Shown: positions 6,373-13,178 of the stretch, one piece after another
Numbering within the stretch: the stretch's first letter is position 1
How the letters are laid out: every line of letters starts with the position of its first letter
Position numbers and translations under genes: made by a program
NCBI GenBank assembly: GCA_900541125.1
Contig: UQIK01000031.1
Span: forward strand, 1 to 20,562
Source: an uncultured Collinsella sp.
GTDB taxonomy: Bacteria > Actinomycetota > Coriobacteriia > Coriobacteriales > Coriobacteriaceae
Direction: 5' to 3'
DNA length: 20,562 nt
Notes under the pieces: model-generated
What the model was told of the DNA's origin: nothing
Databases searched by the model: none
Seen by the model: only the letters and a program-made list of their open reading frames with translations

Positions 6373-7790
6373 TAGAAGATCTGACGCAGGTCTCCGCGGT
6401 TGAGGGCTTCGTCGAAGAGGCGCTTGAACACCACGCTGCCGTGCAGACCGTCGTGCTCGAACTCGTTGGTCACCCAGGCATGCGAGTTGCCCACGCGGCT
6501 GAGCGTATCGAGCTGCAGGCCCGAATCCACGTACATGTCGTCGAAATACACCGCGGCCTGGAGCGGCACCTCGTTGCAGGCCAGGCGCTGCGGGTCGTAG
6601 ATCTTGTCCCAGCTGGTGTCTTCCATCAGCAGGTCCATGGCGGGCTTGAAGGGCTTAAGCTCGGGCATCTGCTCGAACATCCACGGGAACATGGCCTCGC
6701 CGGTAAACATGAGCGGGCGCGCGAGCGTGTCGAACTCGGCACGGTGTGCCTTCTCTTCTGCCGCGGCCCAGCGAATGGGCATGGTGTCGCCGTCGGCGTA
6801 GATGAACTCCTGCAGCGTCCAGTACAGCGGGTTTGTACGCGTGTTGGTGCGCTCGAAAGCGCGCATCAAAAAGCTGTCGGATATCGAGGTTCCGCAGCTC
6901 AGCGTGCCGTCGCCGTCAACAAAAGCATGGTCGATAATCCAGTGCATGCGCTCAAAGCTCGGCTTCATGCCAAAGTCGCTGCCCATGAGCTGCAGGCGCT
7001 CCACCGTCATCGGCGAGCCGTCGGGCAGCACGGGCTTTTGCTCCTCGATCGCATCGGCCAGTGCCGCCACGCGCTCGACATCGGCGGGGTAGCGGTCGTA
7101 GTACTGCTGCGTCTTGGCTGCCATGCGCGGGAAGGTGTGCGCGTAAACCTCGCTGGCGCTCGCTGGCACGTGCGGAATGCCGCCGCAGGTAAAGCTTGCC
7201 GCCACGCCCTCGGGGAAGAGCGACAGATAGCTCAACGTTAAAAAGCCGCCGTAGCTCTGGCCGAGTGTGACCCAGGGCTTGCCGCCAAAGCCCACCAGGC
7301 GCAGGCACTCAAAATCGCGCACGATGGAGCTGGCGAGGTGGCGCTTGAGGAAGTCCGCCTGCGAGCGGGCCGCATCGGAGCCTGCCGCCTCGGCGCGCTC
7401 GCCCAGTGCGGCAATCGTGCGCCCGTCTACACAGCTGCTGCGTCCGGTACCGCGCTGGTCGGGCAGGACGACGCGGAAGTGCTTGACGGCCTCCTCGATC
7501 CAGCCATCGCTTGTGGGCGACAGCGGACGCGGGCTCTCGCCGCCGGGGCCGCCCTGCAAAAACAGGAGCAGCGGCAGATCGTCGTTGATGCGGTCGGGCG
7601 CGCAAACCACGCGGTAGAAGAGCTTGATGCTCTCGGGCGCGCCGGCGATTGGTGCCGGCATAGCGCCGCGGCGCATGGTGCTGCCGACGGCCAGGAGCAT
7701 CGGCTCCAGGCCGCGCCAGTCAAGGGGGACGTCGATGCTGTGGTCCTCGACATAAAGGCCGGGGACGTGGTACGAAGTGATGAGGGCCAT
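6372..7790 (-). CDS. Alpha/beta-hydrolase peptidase, prolyl aminopeptidase type (S33-like)
   Basis: A serine hydrolase of 472 residues. The oxyanion-hole segment FLQGGPGGESPRP (residues 78-90), the strand VVLPDQRGTGRSS, and the nucleophile elbow GQSYGG with Ser179 match the proline iminopeptidase family, which removes N-terminal proline or similar residues from peptides. The C-terminal part contains EHDGLHGS, the likely catalytic histidine region. It is longer than small proline iminopeptidases (about 300 residues) and fits the larger cap-domain form. The ATG at 7790 follows GGAAGA at a good distance; longer in-frame starts upstream would run into the promoter region shared with proA. No signal peptide is seen, so it should be cytoplasmic. 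Its place between proB and proA suggests a role in recovering proline from peptides, but the true substrate is inferred. Confidence 0.87.
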   Translation of the reverse strand: MALITSYHVPGLYVEDHSIDVPLDWRGLEPMLLAVGSTMRRGAMPAPIAGAPESIKLFYRVVCAPDRINDDLPLLLFLQGGPGGESPRPLSPTSDGWIEEAVKHFRVVLPDQRGTGRSSCVDGRTIAALGERAEAAGSDAARSQADFLKRHLASSIVRDFECLRLVGFGGKPWVTLGQSYGGFLTLSYLSLFPEGVAASFTCGGIPHVPASASEVYAHTFPRMAAKTQQYYDRYPADVERVAALADAIEEQKPVLPDGSPMTVERLQLMGSDFGMKPSFERMHWIIDHAFVDGDGTLSCGTSISDSFLMRAFERTNTRTNPLYWTLQEFIYADGDTMPIRWAAAEEKAHRAEFDTLARPLMFTGEAMFPWMFEQMPELKPFKPAMDLLMEDTSWDKIYDPQRLACNEVPLQAAVYFDDMYVDSGLQLDTLSRVGNSHAWVTNEFEHDGLHGSVVFKRLFDEALNRGDLRQIF

Positions 7791-7828
7791 GTGAGTCTTC
7801 CGTTCGTTGCGGTGTTTCGGGTTGACCA

Positions 7829-7859
7829 ATTCTACCGCCGCGGGCGAGGCCATGCGCAA
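7829..7859 (-). promoter_or_regulatory. Possible promoter of the peptidase gene
   Basis: On the minus strand TTGCGC (7859-7854) and TAGAAT (7834-7829, five of six matches) are 19 bases apart. The start would fall near 7822, about 30 bases before the ATG. It lies in the 112-bp divergent region shared with proA, so the two genes may influence each other. Confidence 0.4.
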
Positions 7860-7902
7860 ATCGGCTACCATGGTTGCAAACTTCTAGGAGAAAGGGCCGC
7901 CC

Positions 7903-9189
7903 ATGTCGGTCGATATAGCCACGTATGTCCACGATCTTGCCGTTGCCGCCAAGGCAGCGTCGGCCTCGCTTGCCACGGCGAGCGATGAGCAGCGTCAGGA
8001 GGCCGTGCGCGCCATGGCCGCAGCACTGCGAAACGGTGTCGACTCCATCGTCGCCGCTAACGAGCTCGATATGTCCGCCGCGCGCGATGCGGGCACTTCG
8101 GCCGGTCTGCTCGACCGTCTGCTGCTGACGCCTGAGCGCGTCGAGAGCATGGCCGCCGGTTTGGAGAAGCTCGCCGAGCTGCCCGATCCCGTCGGCCGCG
8201 TGCTCGACCACCGCGTGCTTGCGAGCGGTGTGGACCTGACCCGCGTGAGCGTGCCGTTGGGCCTGGTCGCCATGGTCTACGAGGCGCGCCCCAACGTGAC
8301 GGCCGACGCCGCAGGCATCTGCATCCGTACCGGCAACGCCTGCATTCTACGCGGCGGCTCGCTGGCCTATCACTCGTGTGCCATGATCGCCGAGCTGCTG
8401 GCCGATGCGCTCGAGGCCAAGGGCTTCCCGCGCGAGGCCGTGTCGATGATCGAGTCCACCGACCGCGAGGCCACCGGCGAGCTCATGAAGCTCCGCGGTA
8501 TTGTCGACGTACTCATTCCGCGCGGAGGTGCAGGCCTGATCCAGCGCTGCGTGCGCGAGTCGCTTGTGCCGGTGATCGAGACGGGCACGGGCAACTGCCA
8601 CATCTACGTGCATGAATCCGCCGACTTTGATAAGGCGCTCAACATTATCGTTAATGCCAAGACCCAGCGCGTAGGCGTGTGCAATGCCGCCGAGTCGCTG
8701 CTGGCCGACCGTGCTGTGGCCGATGCGTTTTTGCCCGCGGTTGTGACCGTGCTGCATGACCACGGCGTGCTCATTCACGGCGACGAGGCAACCTGCGCCG
8801 CATGCGCCGATGCCGGGCTTGTGGAGGGCGATGACTACGTCGCCGCGACTGAGGAGGACTGGGGTCGCGAGTACCTGGCGCTCGAGATGAGCGTGAAGGT
8901 CGTGGCAAACGAGGACGAGGCCATCGCACACATCAACCGCTACGGCACGATGCACTCCGAGGCCATCGTTGCCGAGGATACGGATGCTTGCGAGCGCTTC
9001 CTCGATGCTGTCGATGCCTCGGCCGTGTACTCCAACGCCAGCACTCGCTTCACTGACGGCGGCGAGTTTGGCCTGGGTGCCGAGATCGGCATCTCGACCC
9101 AAAAACTCCACGCCCGTGGCCCCTTTGCCGCCGAGGCCCTCACCACCTACAAATACAAGCTCCGCGGCACCGGCCAGGTCCGTCCCTAA
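7903..9189 (+). CDS. proA: Glutamate-5-semialdehyde dehydrogenase (gamma-glutamyl phosphate reductase)
   Basis: A cytoplasmic enzyme of 428 residues that reduces gamma-glutamyl phosphate from ProB to glutamate 5-semialdehyde with NADPH, the second step of proline synthesis. It has the aldehyde dehydrogenase fold. EARPNVTADAAGICIRTGNACILRGGSLAYHS spans the cofactor region and QRVGVCNAAES holds the catalytic Cys260. The C-terminal TRFTDGGEFGLGAEIGISTQKLHARGP is diagnostic of ProA. The length is normal (about 415-430). The ATG follows AGGAGA at 7886-7891. It is not in an operon with proB: an opposing peptidase gene and a terminator lie between, so proA must have its own promoter in the 7791-7902 interval. 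A terminator hairpin begins 15 bases after the stop. Confidence 0.96.
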   Translation: MSVDIATYVHDLAVAAKAASASLATASDEQRQEAVRAMAAALRNGVDSIVAANELDMSAARDAGTSAGLLDRLLLTPERVESMAAGLEKLAELPDPVGRVLDHRVLASGVDLTRVSVPLGLVAMVYEARPNVTADAAGICIRTGNACILRGGSLAYHSCAMIAELLADALEAKGFPREAVSMIESTDREATGELMKLRGIVDVLIPRGGAGLIQRCVRESLVPVIETGTGNCHIYVHESADFDKALNIIVNAKTQRVGVCNAAESLLADRAVADAFLPAVVTVLHDHGVLIHGDEATCAACADAGLVEGDDYVAATEEDWGREYLALEMSVKVVANEDEAIAHINRYGTMHSEAIVAEDTDACERFLDAVDASAVYSNASTRFTDGGEFGLGAEIGISTQKLHARGPFAAEALTTYKYKLRGTGQVRP

Positions 9190-9203
9190 CGCCCGCGCAA
9201 ACA

Positions 9204-9244
9204 AAAACCACCACAAAGGTGCCTGTCCCCTTTGTGGTGGTTTT
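9204..9244. terminator. Bidirectional hairpin terminator, GGGGACAGGCACC type, copy 1
   Basis: A perfect 16-bp stem (AAAACCACCACAAAGG at 9204-9219 and its inverse at 9229-9244) has a 9-base loop. The minus strand across the loop reads GGGGACAGGCACC. The TTTT arm ends let it stop proA from the left and the HD-domain gene from the right. An almost identical copy lies at 9914-9954. Confidence 0.85.
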
Positions 9245-9259
9245 AGGTGGCGTTGACGG

Positions 9260-9859
9260 TTAGGCCTGGAAGGTATCTCGGTCGGGGGCGAAGGACTGCA
9301 TGGCCGCGATGGTGCGGTCAAAGAGCTCGGGGAGCTCCCAGCCCAGCATCTCGGCGCCCTGCGTAATCACGTCGCGCGAGCAGCCGGCGGCAAAGCGTTT
9401 GTCCTTGAACTTCTTCTTGAGCGACTTGGTCGTAAAGTCCATAACGCTCTTGCTCGGGCGCATGATGACGGCGGCCCCGATCAGGCCGGTAAGTTCGTCG
9501 CACGCAAATAGGATCTTCTCCATCTGCGACTCGGGCTTGGGCAGCGAGGCGTTGAAATCGGACGTGTGCGTCTGGATGGCGCGAATGAGCTCGGGAGACG
9601 CACCTTCGCCCTCAAGAATCTCGGCAGCATAGATGGTGTGGTTCATGGGGTCGTCCTCATGCTCCTCCCAATCCAGGTCGTGCAGCAGACCGACGATGCC
9701 CCAAAGCTCCTCGTTCTCGGGGTCGAACTCGCGCGCAAAGTAGCGCATAGTGCCCTCGACCGTCTCGCCATGGGTGATGTGGAACGGGTCCTTGTTGTGC
9801 TCGTTGAGCAGTTCGAACGCGCGGTCGCGGGTGATTCCGGCGGTAAGCGGCTCTGCCAT
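9260..9859 (-). CDS. HD-domain phosphohydrolase-like protein
   Basis: A protein of 199 residues with an HD metal-binding domain. H30 (FHITHGETV), H60-D61 (GLLHDLDWE) and D121 (ACDELTG) are placed as the four classical metal ligands, and H98 (IQTHTSDF) is an additional conserved-looking histidine. HD proteins hydrolyse phosphate esters of nucleotides or other small molecules; this one belongs to the small single-domain hydrolases often annotated only as HD superfamily, and its substrate cannot be read. The C-terminal half (RPSKSVMDFTTKSLKKKFKDKRFAAG) is basic. The ATG follows AGGAG at a good distance. The gene lies downstream of the CarD-type gene on the same strand, but a terminator hairpin separates them, so it probably has its own start. 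Confidence 0.82.
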   Translation of the reverse strand: MAEPLTAGITRDRAFELLNEHNKDPFHITHGETVEGTMRYFAREFDPENEELWGIVGLLHDLDWEEHEDDPMNHTIYAAEILEGEGASPELIRAIQTHTSDFNASLPKPESQMEKILFACDELTGLIGAAVIMRPSKSVMDFTTKSLKKKFKDKRFAAGCSRDVITQGAEMLGWELPELFDRTIAAMQSFAPDRDTFQA

Positions 9860-9913
9860 AAGAGACTCCTTGTGCTCGTGGGTATCGATAAGAATGAATA
9901 CTACTAGAACAAG

Positions 9914-9954
9914 AAAACCACCACAAAGGTGCCTGTTTCCTTTGTGGTGGTTTT
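9914..9954. terminator. Hairpin terminator, GGGGACAGGCACC type, copy 2
   Basis: The same 16-bp stem as at 9204-9244 occurs here, with only the loop changed (TGCCTGTTT instead of TGCCTGTCC). Read on the minus strand it ends with TTTTCTTGTT, so it should stop the CarD-type gene before the HD gene. Two copies 710 bp apart bracket the HD gene. Confidence 0.83.
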
Positions 9955-9967
9955 TGGCGTGGATGGG

Positions 9968-10453
9968 TTAGTTGAGGGCGGCTTGGGCTAGGCGGGCTTC
10001 GGCATCCTCCTCGGTGACGCCCAAGGCCACAGCGAACTCCTCGATGGAGCGGCGCTTGGCTTCCTTGAGTACGCGCATGTAGTAGGAGCTGGGTTTTTTA
10101 TCAGCTTCCTCGGCCTGGCGAATGCGGTGCATCATGGTCTTTGCCACGCGGACCGTCTCGGGCGCGCCCAGCTTGAGCTGCTGCTTAAAGTGTGTCTCCT
10201 CAAGCGAGCTGTTGCGCTCGGTAAAGGTGTCGCACTCCAGCTCGTCATAGTGGCTCAGCAGGTGCTCGGCATCTTGCTGAGAGATGGCGGCGTGCAGACG
10301 GTCGGCCTGCGCCACGGGGTACATGAGGATCGTCTGCGCATGTCCCTGCTTGGTCTCGAGCAGCAGCATGGGCTGCGGTGTGTCGTCCCTAAAACCGACG
10401 ACGGTGCAGACTCCCTGGCCCGGATGAATGACGTGTTGACCGATTGAGAACAT
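9968..10453 (-). CDS. CarD-family RNA polymerase-binding transcription regulator
   Basis: A protein of 161 residues. The N-terminus MFSIGQHVIHPGQGVCTVVGF is the start of the CarD/CdnL/TRCF Tudor-like RNA-polymerase-interacting domain (about residues 1-60), which binds the beta subunit. The C-terminal part, residues 75-161, is helical and charged, as in CarD, where it contacts DNA at the upstream edge of the transcription bubble. CarD proteins stabilise open complexes at many promoters, including rRNA promoters. The ATG follows a strong GGAGG. An inverted repeat ATACG-N6-CGTAT lies just upstream of that site. The gene is divergent from argS across 342 bp. A specialised CarD paralogue is possible, so I give no symbol. 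Confidence 0.88.
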   Translation of the reverse strand: MFSIGQHVIHPGQGVCTVVGFRDDTPQPMLLLETKQGHAQTILMYPVAQADRLHAAISQQDAEHLLSHYDELECDTFTERNSSLEETHFKQQLKLGAPETVRVAKTMMHRIRQAEEADKKPSSYYMRVLKEAKRRSIEEFAVALGVTEEDAEARLAQAALN

Positions 10454-10467
10454 GCTACCTCCAACTT

Positions 10468-10483
10468 ATACGAATTAACGTAT
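10468..10483. promoter_or_regulatory. Inverted repeat in the CarD gene leader
   Basis: ATACG at 10468-10472 and CGTAT at 10479-10483 form a perfect 5-bp inverted repeat with a 6-base AATTAA spacer, immediately upstream of the GGAGG ribosome site. It could be an operator or a small mRNA hairpin; no regulator is known for it. Confidence 0.35.
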
Positions 10484-10695
10484 GTCTAGAATAACACGCT
10501 GACGTGCGCAAACCCGTACTTTATGCAGGAAAAGCACACAACTCTGATAGGTAAGAGTATTCGATAACAGACGCAGCTCATTCACACCTTTATGCATTTT
10601 CAACGCCTGCATAATCTGCAGGCAGACCGGCATCTTTGAGTGACTCCATACAAGCTGTAGTCATTTTTGTGCATATGCAATATCTATTAGCTTTA
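10484..10695. other. Non-coding interval between the CarD gene and argS
   Basis: No convincing gene lies here. The interval is more A/T-rich than its surroundings and contains the perfect inverted repeat GCCTGC-N7-GCAGGC (10605-10623). A weak TGACT/AGTCA hairpin (about 10637-10660) is followed by TTTTT and could end a short plus-strand RNA. I found no strong promoter for such an RNA. Confidence 0.4.
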
Positions 10696-10699
10696 CCCT

Positions 10700-10728
10700 G
10701 CGACAGTGCCCGTCGCTTGTGATAGAGT
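10700..10728 (+). promoter_or_regulatory. Possible argS promoter
   Basis: GCGACA (10700-10705) and TAGAGT (10723-10728) are 17 bases apart, each matching four of six consensus bases. The start would be near 10735, leaving a leader of about 60 bases. No T-box specifier structure was seen. Confidence 0.45.
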
Positions 10729-10795
10729 GCTACAAACTCTGGCTTTTGCCCTACGAGTGACCAAGAGCTCGGGGGCTTTAACACAAGGAGGATCT

Positions 10796-12649
10796 ATGCC
10801 CGAGAAGATTGAAGAGCTGGTACGCGCTGCGCTTGCTGCGGCCCAGGAGGCCGGCGACCTTTCCGCATTTGAACTTGACGATTGCGCTATCGAGCGACCG
10901 GCTGACACTTCTCATGGCGAGTGGACCTCTACCATGGCCCTGAAGTCCGCCAAGCTGGCCCACTGCGCCCCGCGCAAGATCGCCGAGGCCATCGTTGCCC
11001 ATATGCCCGAGGACCCCGCGATCGAGAAGGTCGAGATCGCAGGCCCCGGCTTCATCAACTTCTATCTCTCCGTTGCCGTCAAGAACGCAATCTTTGGCGA
11101 GGCCCGCGAGAAGGGCATGGACTTCGCTAAGTCCAACGTCGGTGGCGGCTTGAAGACCCAGGTCGAGTTCGTTTCCGCTAACCCCGTCGGCCCCATGCAC
11201 ATCGGCCACGGCCGCTGGGCCGCGCTGGGCGACTCGCTCTGCCGCGTCATGGACCACGCCGGTTACGACATCCAGCGTGAGTTCTACATCAACGACCACG
11301 GCTCTCAGATGAACACCTTCGGCAACTCCATCAGCACGCGCTATATGCAGCTTGCCGACATCATCGCCAAGCAGGGCGTGGATATCGACGAGGCTCACAA
11401 GCTGCTGATCGCCGACCGTGACGCCTTCGTTGCCGATGAGAACGACGAGCATCCCGAGACCCATCCGTATCAGGACAACTTTGCCGAGACCCTGGGCAAG
11501 GACTCCTACGGCGGCGACTACATCATCGACGAGGCTGCTGAGTTCTGGCGCACCGACGGCGATAAGTGGGTCGACGCCGATCCTCAGGAGCGCATGGAGA
11601 GCTTCCGCGAGCGCGGCTACGTAAAGATGGTCGACAACATGCGCGACCTCTGCCACGCCGTCAATTGCGACTTCGATCGTTGGTTCTCCGAGCGCTCGCT
11701 GTATGTGAAGGACACCGAGGGCGAGACCGCCGGCACCTCCGCCGTCGACCGCGCTTTTGAGAAGCTCGACAAGATGGGCTACCTCTATACCAAGGACGGC
11801 GCCCTGTGGTTCCGTTCCACCGATCTGGGCGACGACAAGGACCGCGTGCTGATCAAGTCCGACGGCGAGTACACCTACTTTGCCTCCGACGTCGCCTATC
11901 ACTGGGATAAGTTCCAGCGCGTCGACCACGTCATCGACATCTGGGGCGCCGACCACCACGGCTACATCGAGCGCGTCCGCTGCGTCTGCGATGCCTTGGG
12001 TTACCCCGGCAAGTTCGAGGTTCTGCTGGGCCAGCTCGTCAACCTGCTGCGTAACGGCAAGCCCGTCCGTATGTCCAAGCGCAAGGGCACCATGGTGACC
12101 CTGCAGGAGCTCGTCGACGAGGTTGGCTCCGACGCCGCTCGTTACACGCTCATCTCCAAGAGCTCCAACCAGATGGTCGACTTCGATATCGAGGCCGTCA
12201 AGAAGCGCGACAACTCCAACCCGGTCTATTACGTGCAGTACGCTCACGCCCGCGTGTGCTCCATCCTGCGTCGTGCCGCTGACGTTACGCCCGAGCAGGC
12301 TGACGAGATGGGCATGAAGGCCGTTGCCGCCAAGGCCATCGGTGAGAACGTCGATTACTCGCTGCTGACCGACCCGACCGAGCTCGCCCTTTCGCGTAAG
12401 CTCAACGAGCTCACCGACCTCATCGCCAGCTGCGCTCGCGACCGCGCTCCGTTCCGTCTGACGCACTTTGCCGAGGAGCTCGCCGGCGACTTCCACAGCT
12501 TCTATGCTGCCTGCCAGGTGCTGCCGAGCGAGGGCCGTCCCGTCGACCCCGAGCTTTCGCGTGCCCGTCTGGCCGCTTGCGACGCCGTCCGCGTGACGCT
12601 CGCCCTGGTTCTCACCCTCGTTGGCGTTTCCGCTCCCGAGCAGATGTAA
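10796..12649 (+). CDS. argS: Arginyl-tRNA synthetase
   Basis: A class I aminoacyl-tRNA synthetase of 617 residues that charges tRNA-Arg with arginine in the cytoplasm. The N-terminal arginyl additional domain (about residues 1-110) recognises the tRNA D-loop. The HIGH signature is PMHIGHGR (HIGH at 135-138), preceded by EFVSANPVGP. The second signature is the variant MSKRKG (residues 426-431). The C-terminal DALR helical domain binds the anticodon stem. The chain is slightly longer than many bacterial forms (550-590) because of an acidic insertion with DENDEHPETHPYQD near residue 220. ATG 10796 follows a perfect AAGGAGG; an in-frame start at 10706 lies in the promoter. It appears to be a single-gene transcript ended by the terminator that follows. 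Confidence 0.96.
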   Translation: MPEKIEELVRAALAAAQEAGDLSAFELDDCAIERPADTSHGEWTSTMALKSAKLAHCAPRKIAEAIVAHMPEDPAIEKVEIAGPGFINFYLSVAVKNAIFGEAREKGMDFAKSNVGGGLKTQVEFVSANPVGPMHIGHGRWAALGDSLCRVMDHAGYDIQREFYINDHGSQMNTFGNSISTRYMQLADIIAKQGVDIDEAHKLLIADRDAFVADENDEHPETHPYQDNFAETLGKDSYGGDYIIDEAAEFWRTDGDKWVDADPQERMESFRERGYVKMVDNMRDLCHAVNCDFDRWFSERSLYVKDTEGETAGTSAVDRAFEKLDKMGYLYTKDGALWFRSTDLGDDKDRVLIKSDGEYTYFASDVAYHWDKFQRVDHVIDIWGADHHGYIERVRCVCDALGYPGKFEVLLGQLVNLLRNGKPVRMSKRKGTMVTLQELVDEVGSDAARYTLISKSSNQMVDFDIEAVKKRDNSNPVYYVQYAHARVCSILRRAADVTPEQADEMGMKAVAAKAIGENVDYSLLTDPTELALSRKLNELTDLIASCARDRAPFRLTHFAEELAGDFHSFYAACQVLPSEGRPVDPELSRARLAACDAVRVTLALVLTLVGVSAPEQM

Positions 12650-12696
12650 TCTGCGAGTCATTTGACCGTACAGACTTGGTTTAACTAAGCCTTGAA

Positions 12697-12726
12697 AGCC
12701 CGATCTCCCACGGAGGTCGGGCTTTT
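12697..12726 (+). terminator. Intrinsic terminator after argS
   Basis: AAGCCCGA-T-CTCC pairs with GGAG-G-TCGGGCTT around CAC, followed by a run of T residues. It is 48 bases after the argS stop codon. Confidence 0.9.
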
Positions 12727-12772
12727 TTGCAAACGCCGACGTATTGACGAATTTGGAACTGCTGGAAATACG

Positions 12773-12922
12773 AAACTATGTCGATTTACTACGATGAATT
12801 GAGGTATTCCAACCACGCCGGCTTTTCGCTAAAAAGTGCAAGGCATCTACCTGCGGTTTTAGTTCAACAAGTTTCGGAGTGGTCGCGGTTGAGCGATTCA
12901 TCGTAGTAAACCGCCATAGTTT
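12773..12922. repeat. 150-bp imperfect inverted-repeat element upstream of rho
   Basis: The outer arms 12773-12799 and 12896-12922 are 27 bases long and inverse at 25 positions; both contain TTTACTACGATGAAT. After a symmetrical 12-base unpaired segment on each side, ACCACGCCG (12812-12820) pairs with CGGAGTGGT (12875-12883) with one mismatch. The whole can fold into a long hairpin with 48-base arms. No coding frame, transposase or clear target-site duplication is seen. It could be a small non-autonomous palindromic element or a structured RNA. Confidence 0.75.
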
Positions 12923-12962
12923 TGGCGGAGGCAGTCAGATTTGTGGGTGTTAAACCAAAGAG

Positions 12963-13004
12963 TGTCCCTTTTGACTAGTCGTTTAAGAACGTCCCCAATG
13001 ACTA
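12963..13004. repeat. GGGGACGTT-type intergenic repeat, inverted copy
   Basis: Read on the minus strand this stretch contains GGGGACGTTCTT and, about 20 bases on, AAAGGGACAC. It shares the GGGGACGTTC core with the tandem units at 6319-6372. It lies immediately upstream of the rho -35 box. Confidence 0.5.
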
Positions 13005-13006
13005 AG

Positions 13007-13034
13007 TTGCAGGTGGCGGCGGTTGTGTTACACT
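13007..13034 (+). promoter_or_regulatory. Probable rho promoter
   Basis: TTGCAG (13007-13012) and TACACT (13029-13034) are separated by 16 bases. A start near 13041 gives a leader of about 138 bases. That leader carries the hairpins TCCGTC/GACGGA (13080-13098) and CCCTG/CAGGG (13116-13135), which could take part in the autoregulation known for rho genes. Confidence 0.55.
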
Positions 13035-13178
13035 AACGCTGCGTATATGACGCAAATATCTCGATACAGATCAATGATGTCCGTCGGTATTTGACGGAGC
13101 TAGACTGTTTAGCCGCCCTGAAGGTTTATGCAGGGAGCATGTGATCACAGGGCTTGAAAAGAAAGTTGAGCAAACACT

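Noticed and set aside
10735..10795. T-box riboswitch upstream of argS
   Set aside because: The leader is only about 60 bases and lacks both the T-box core sequence and a terminator/antiterminator pair.
10778..12661. Very long minus-strand open frame (627 codons) across argS
   Set aside because: It is the antisense of a clear argS with both class I motifs. Long antisense frames are expected in GC-rich genes with strong codon bias.
12773..12922. Insertion sequence
   Set aside because: There is no transposase frame and no clear target-site duplication, so it is reported only as an inverted-repeat element.
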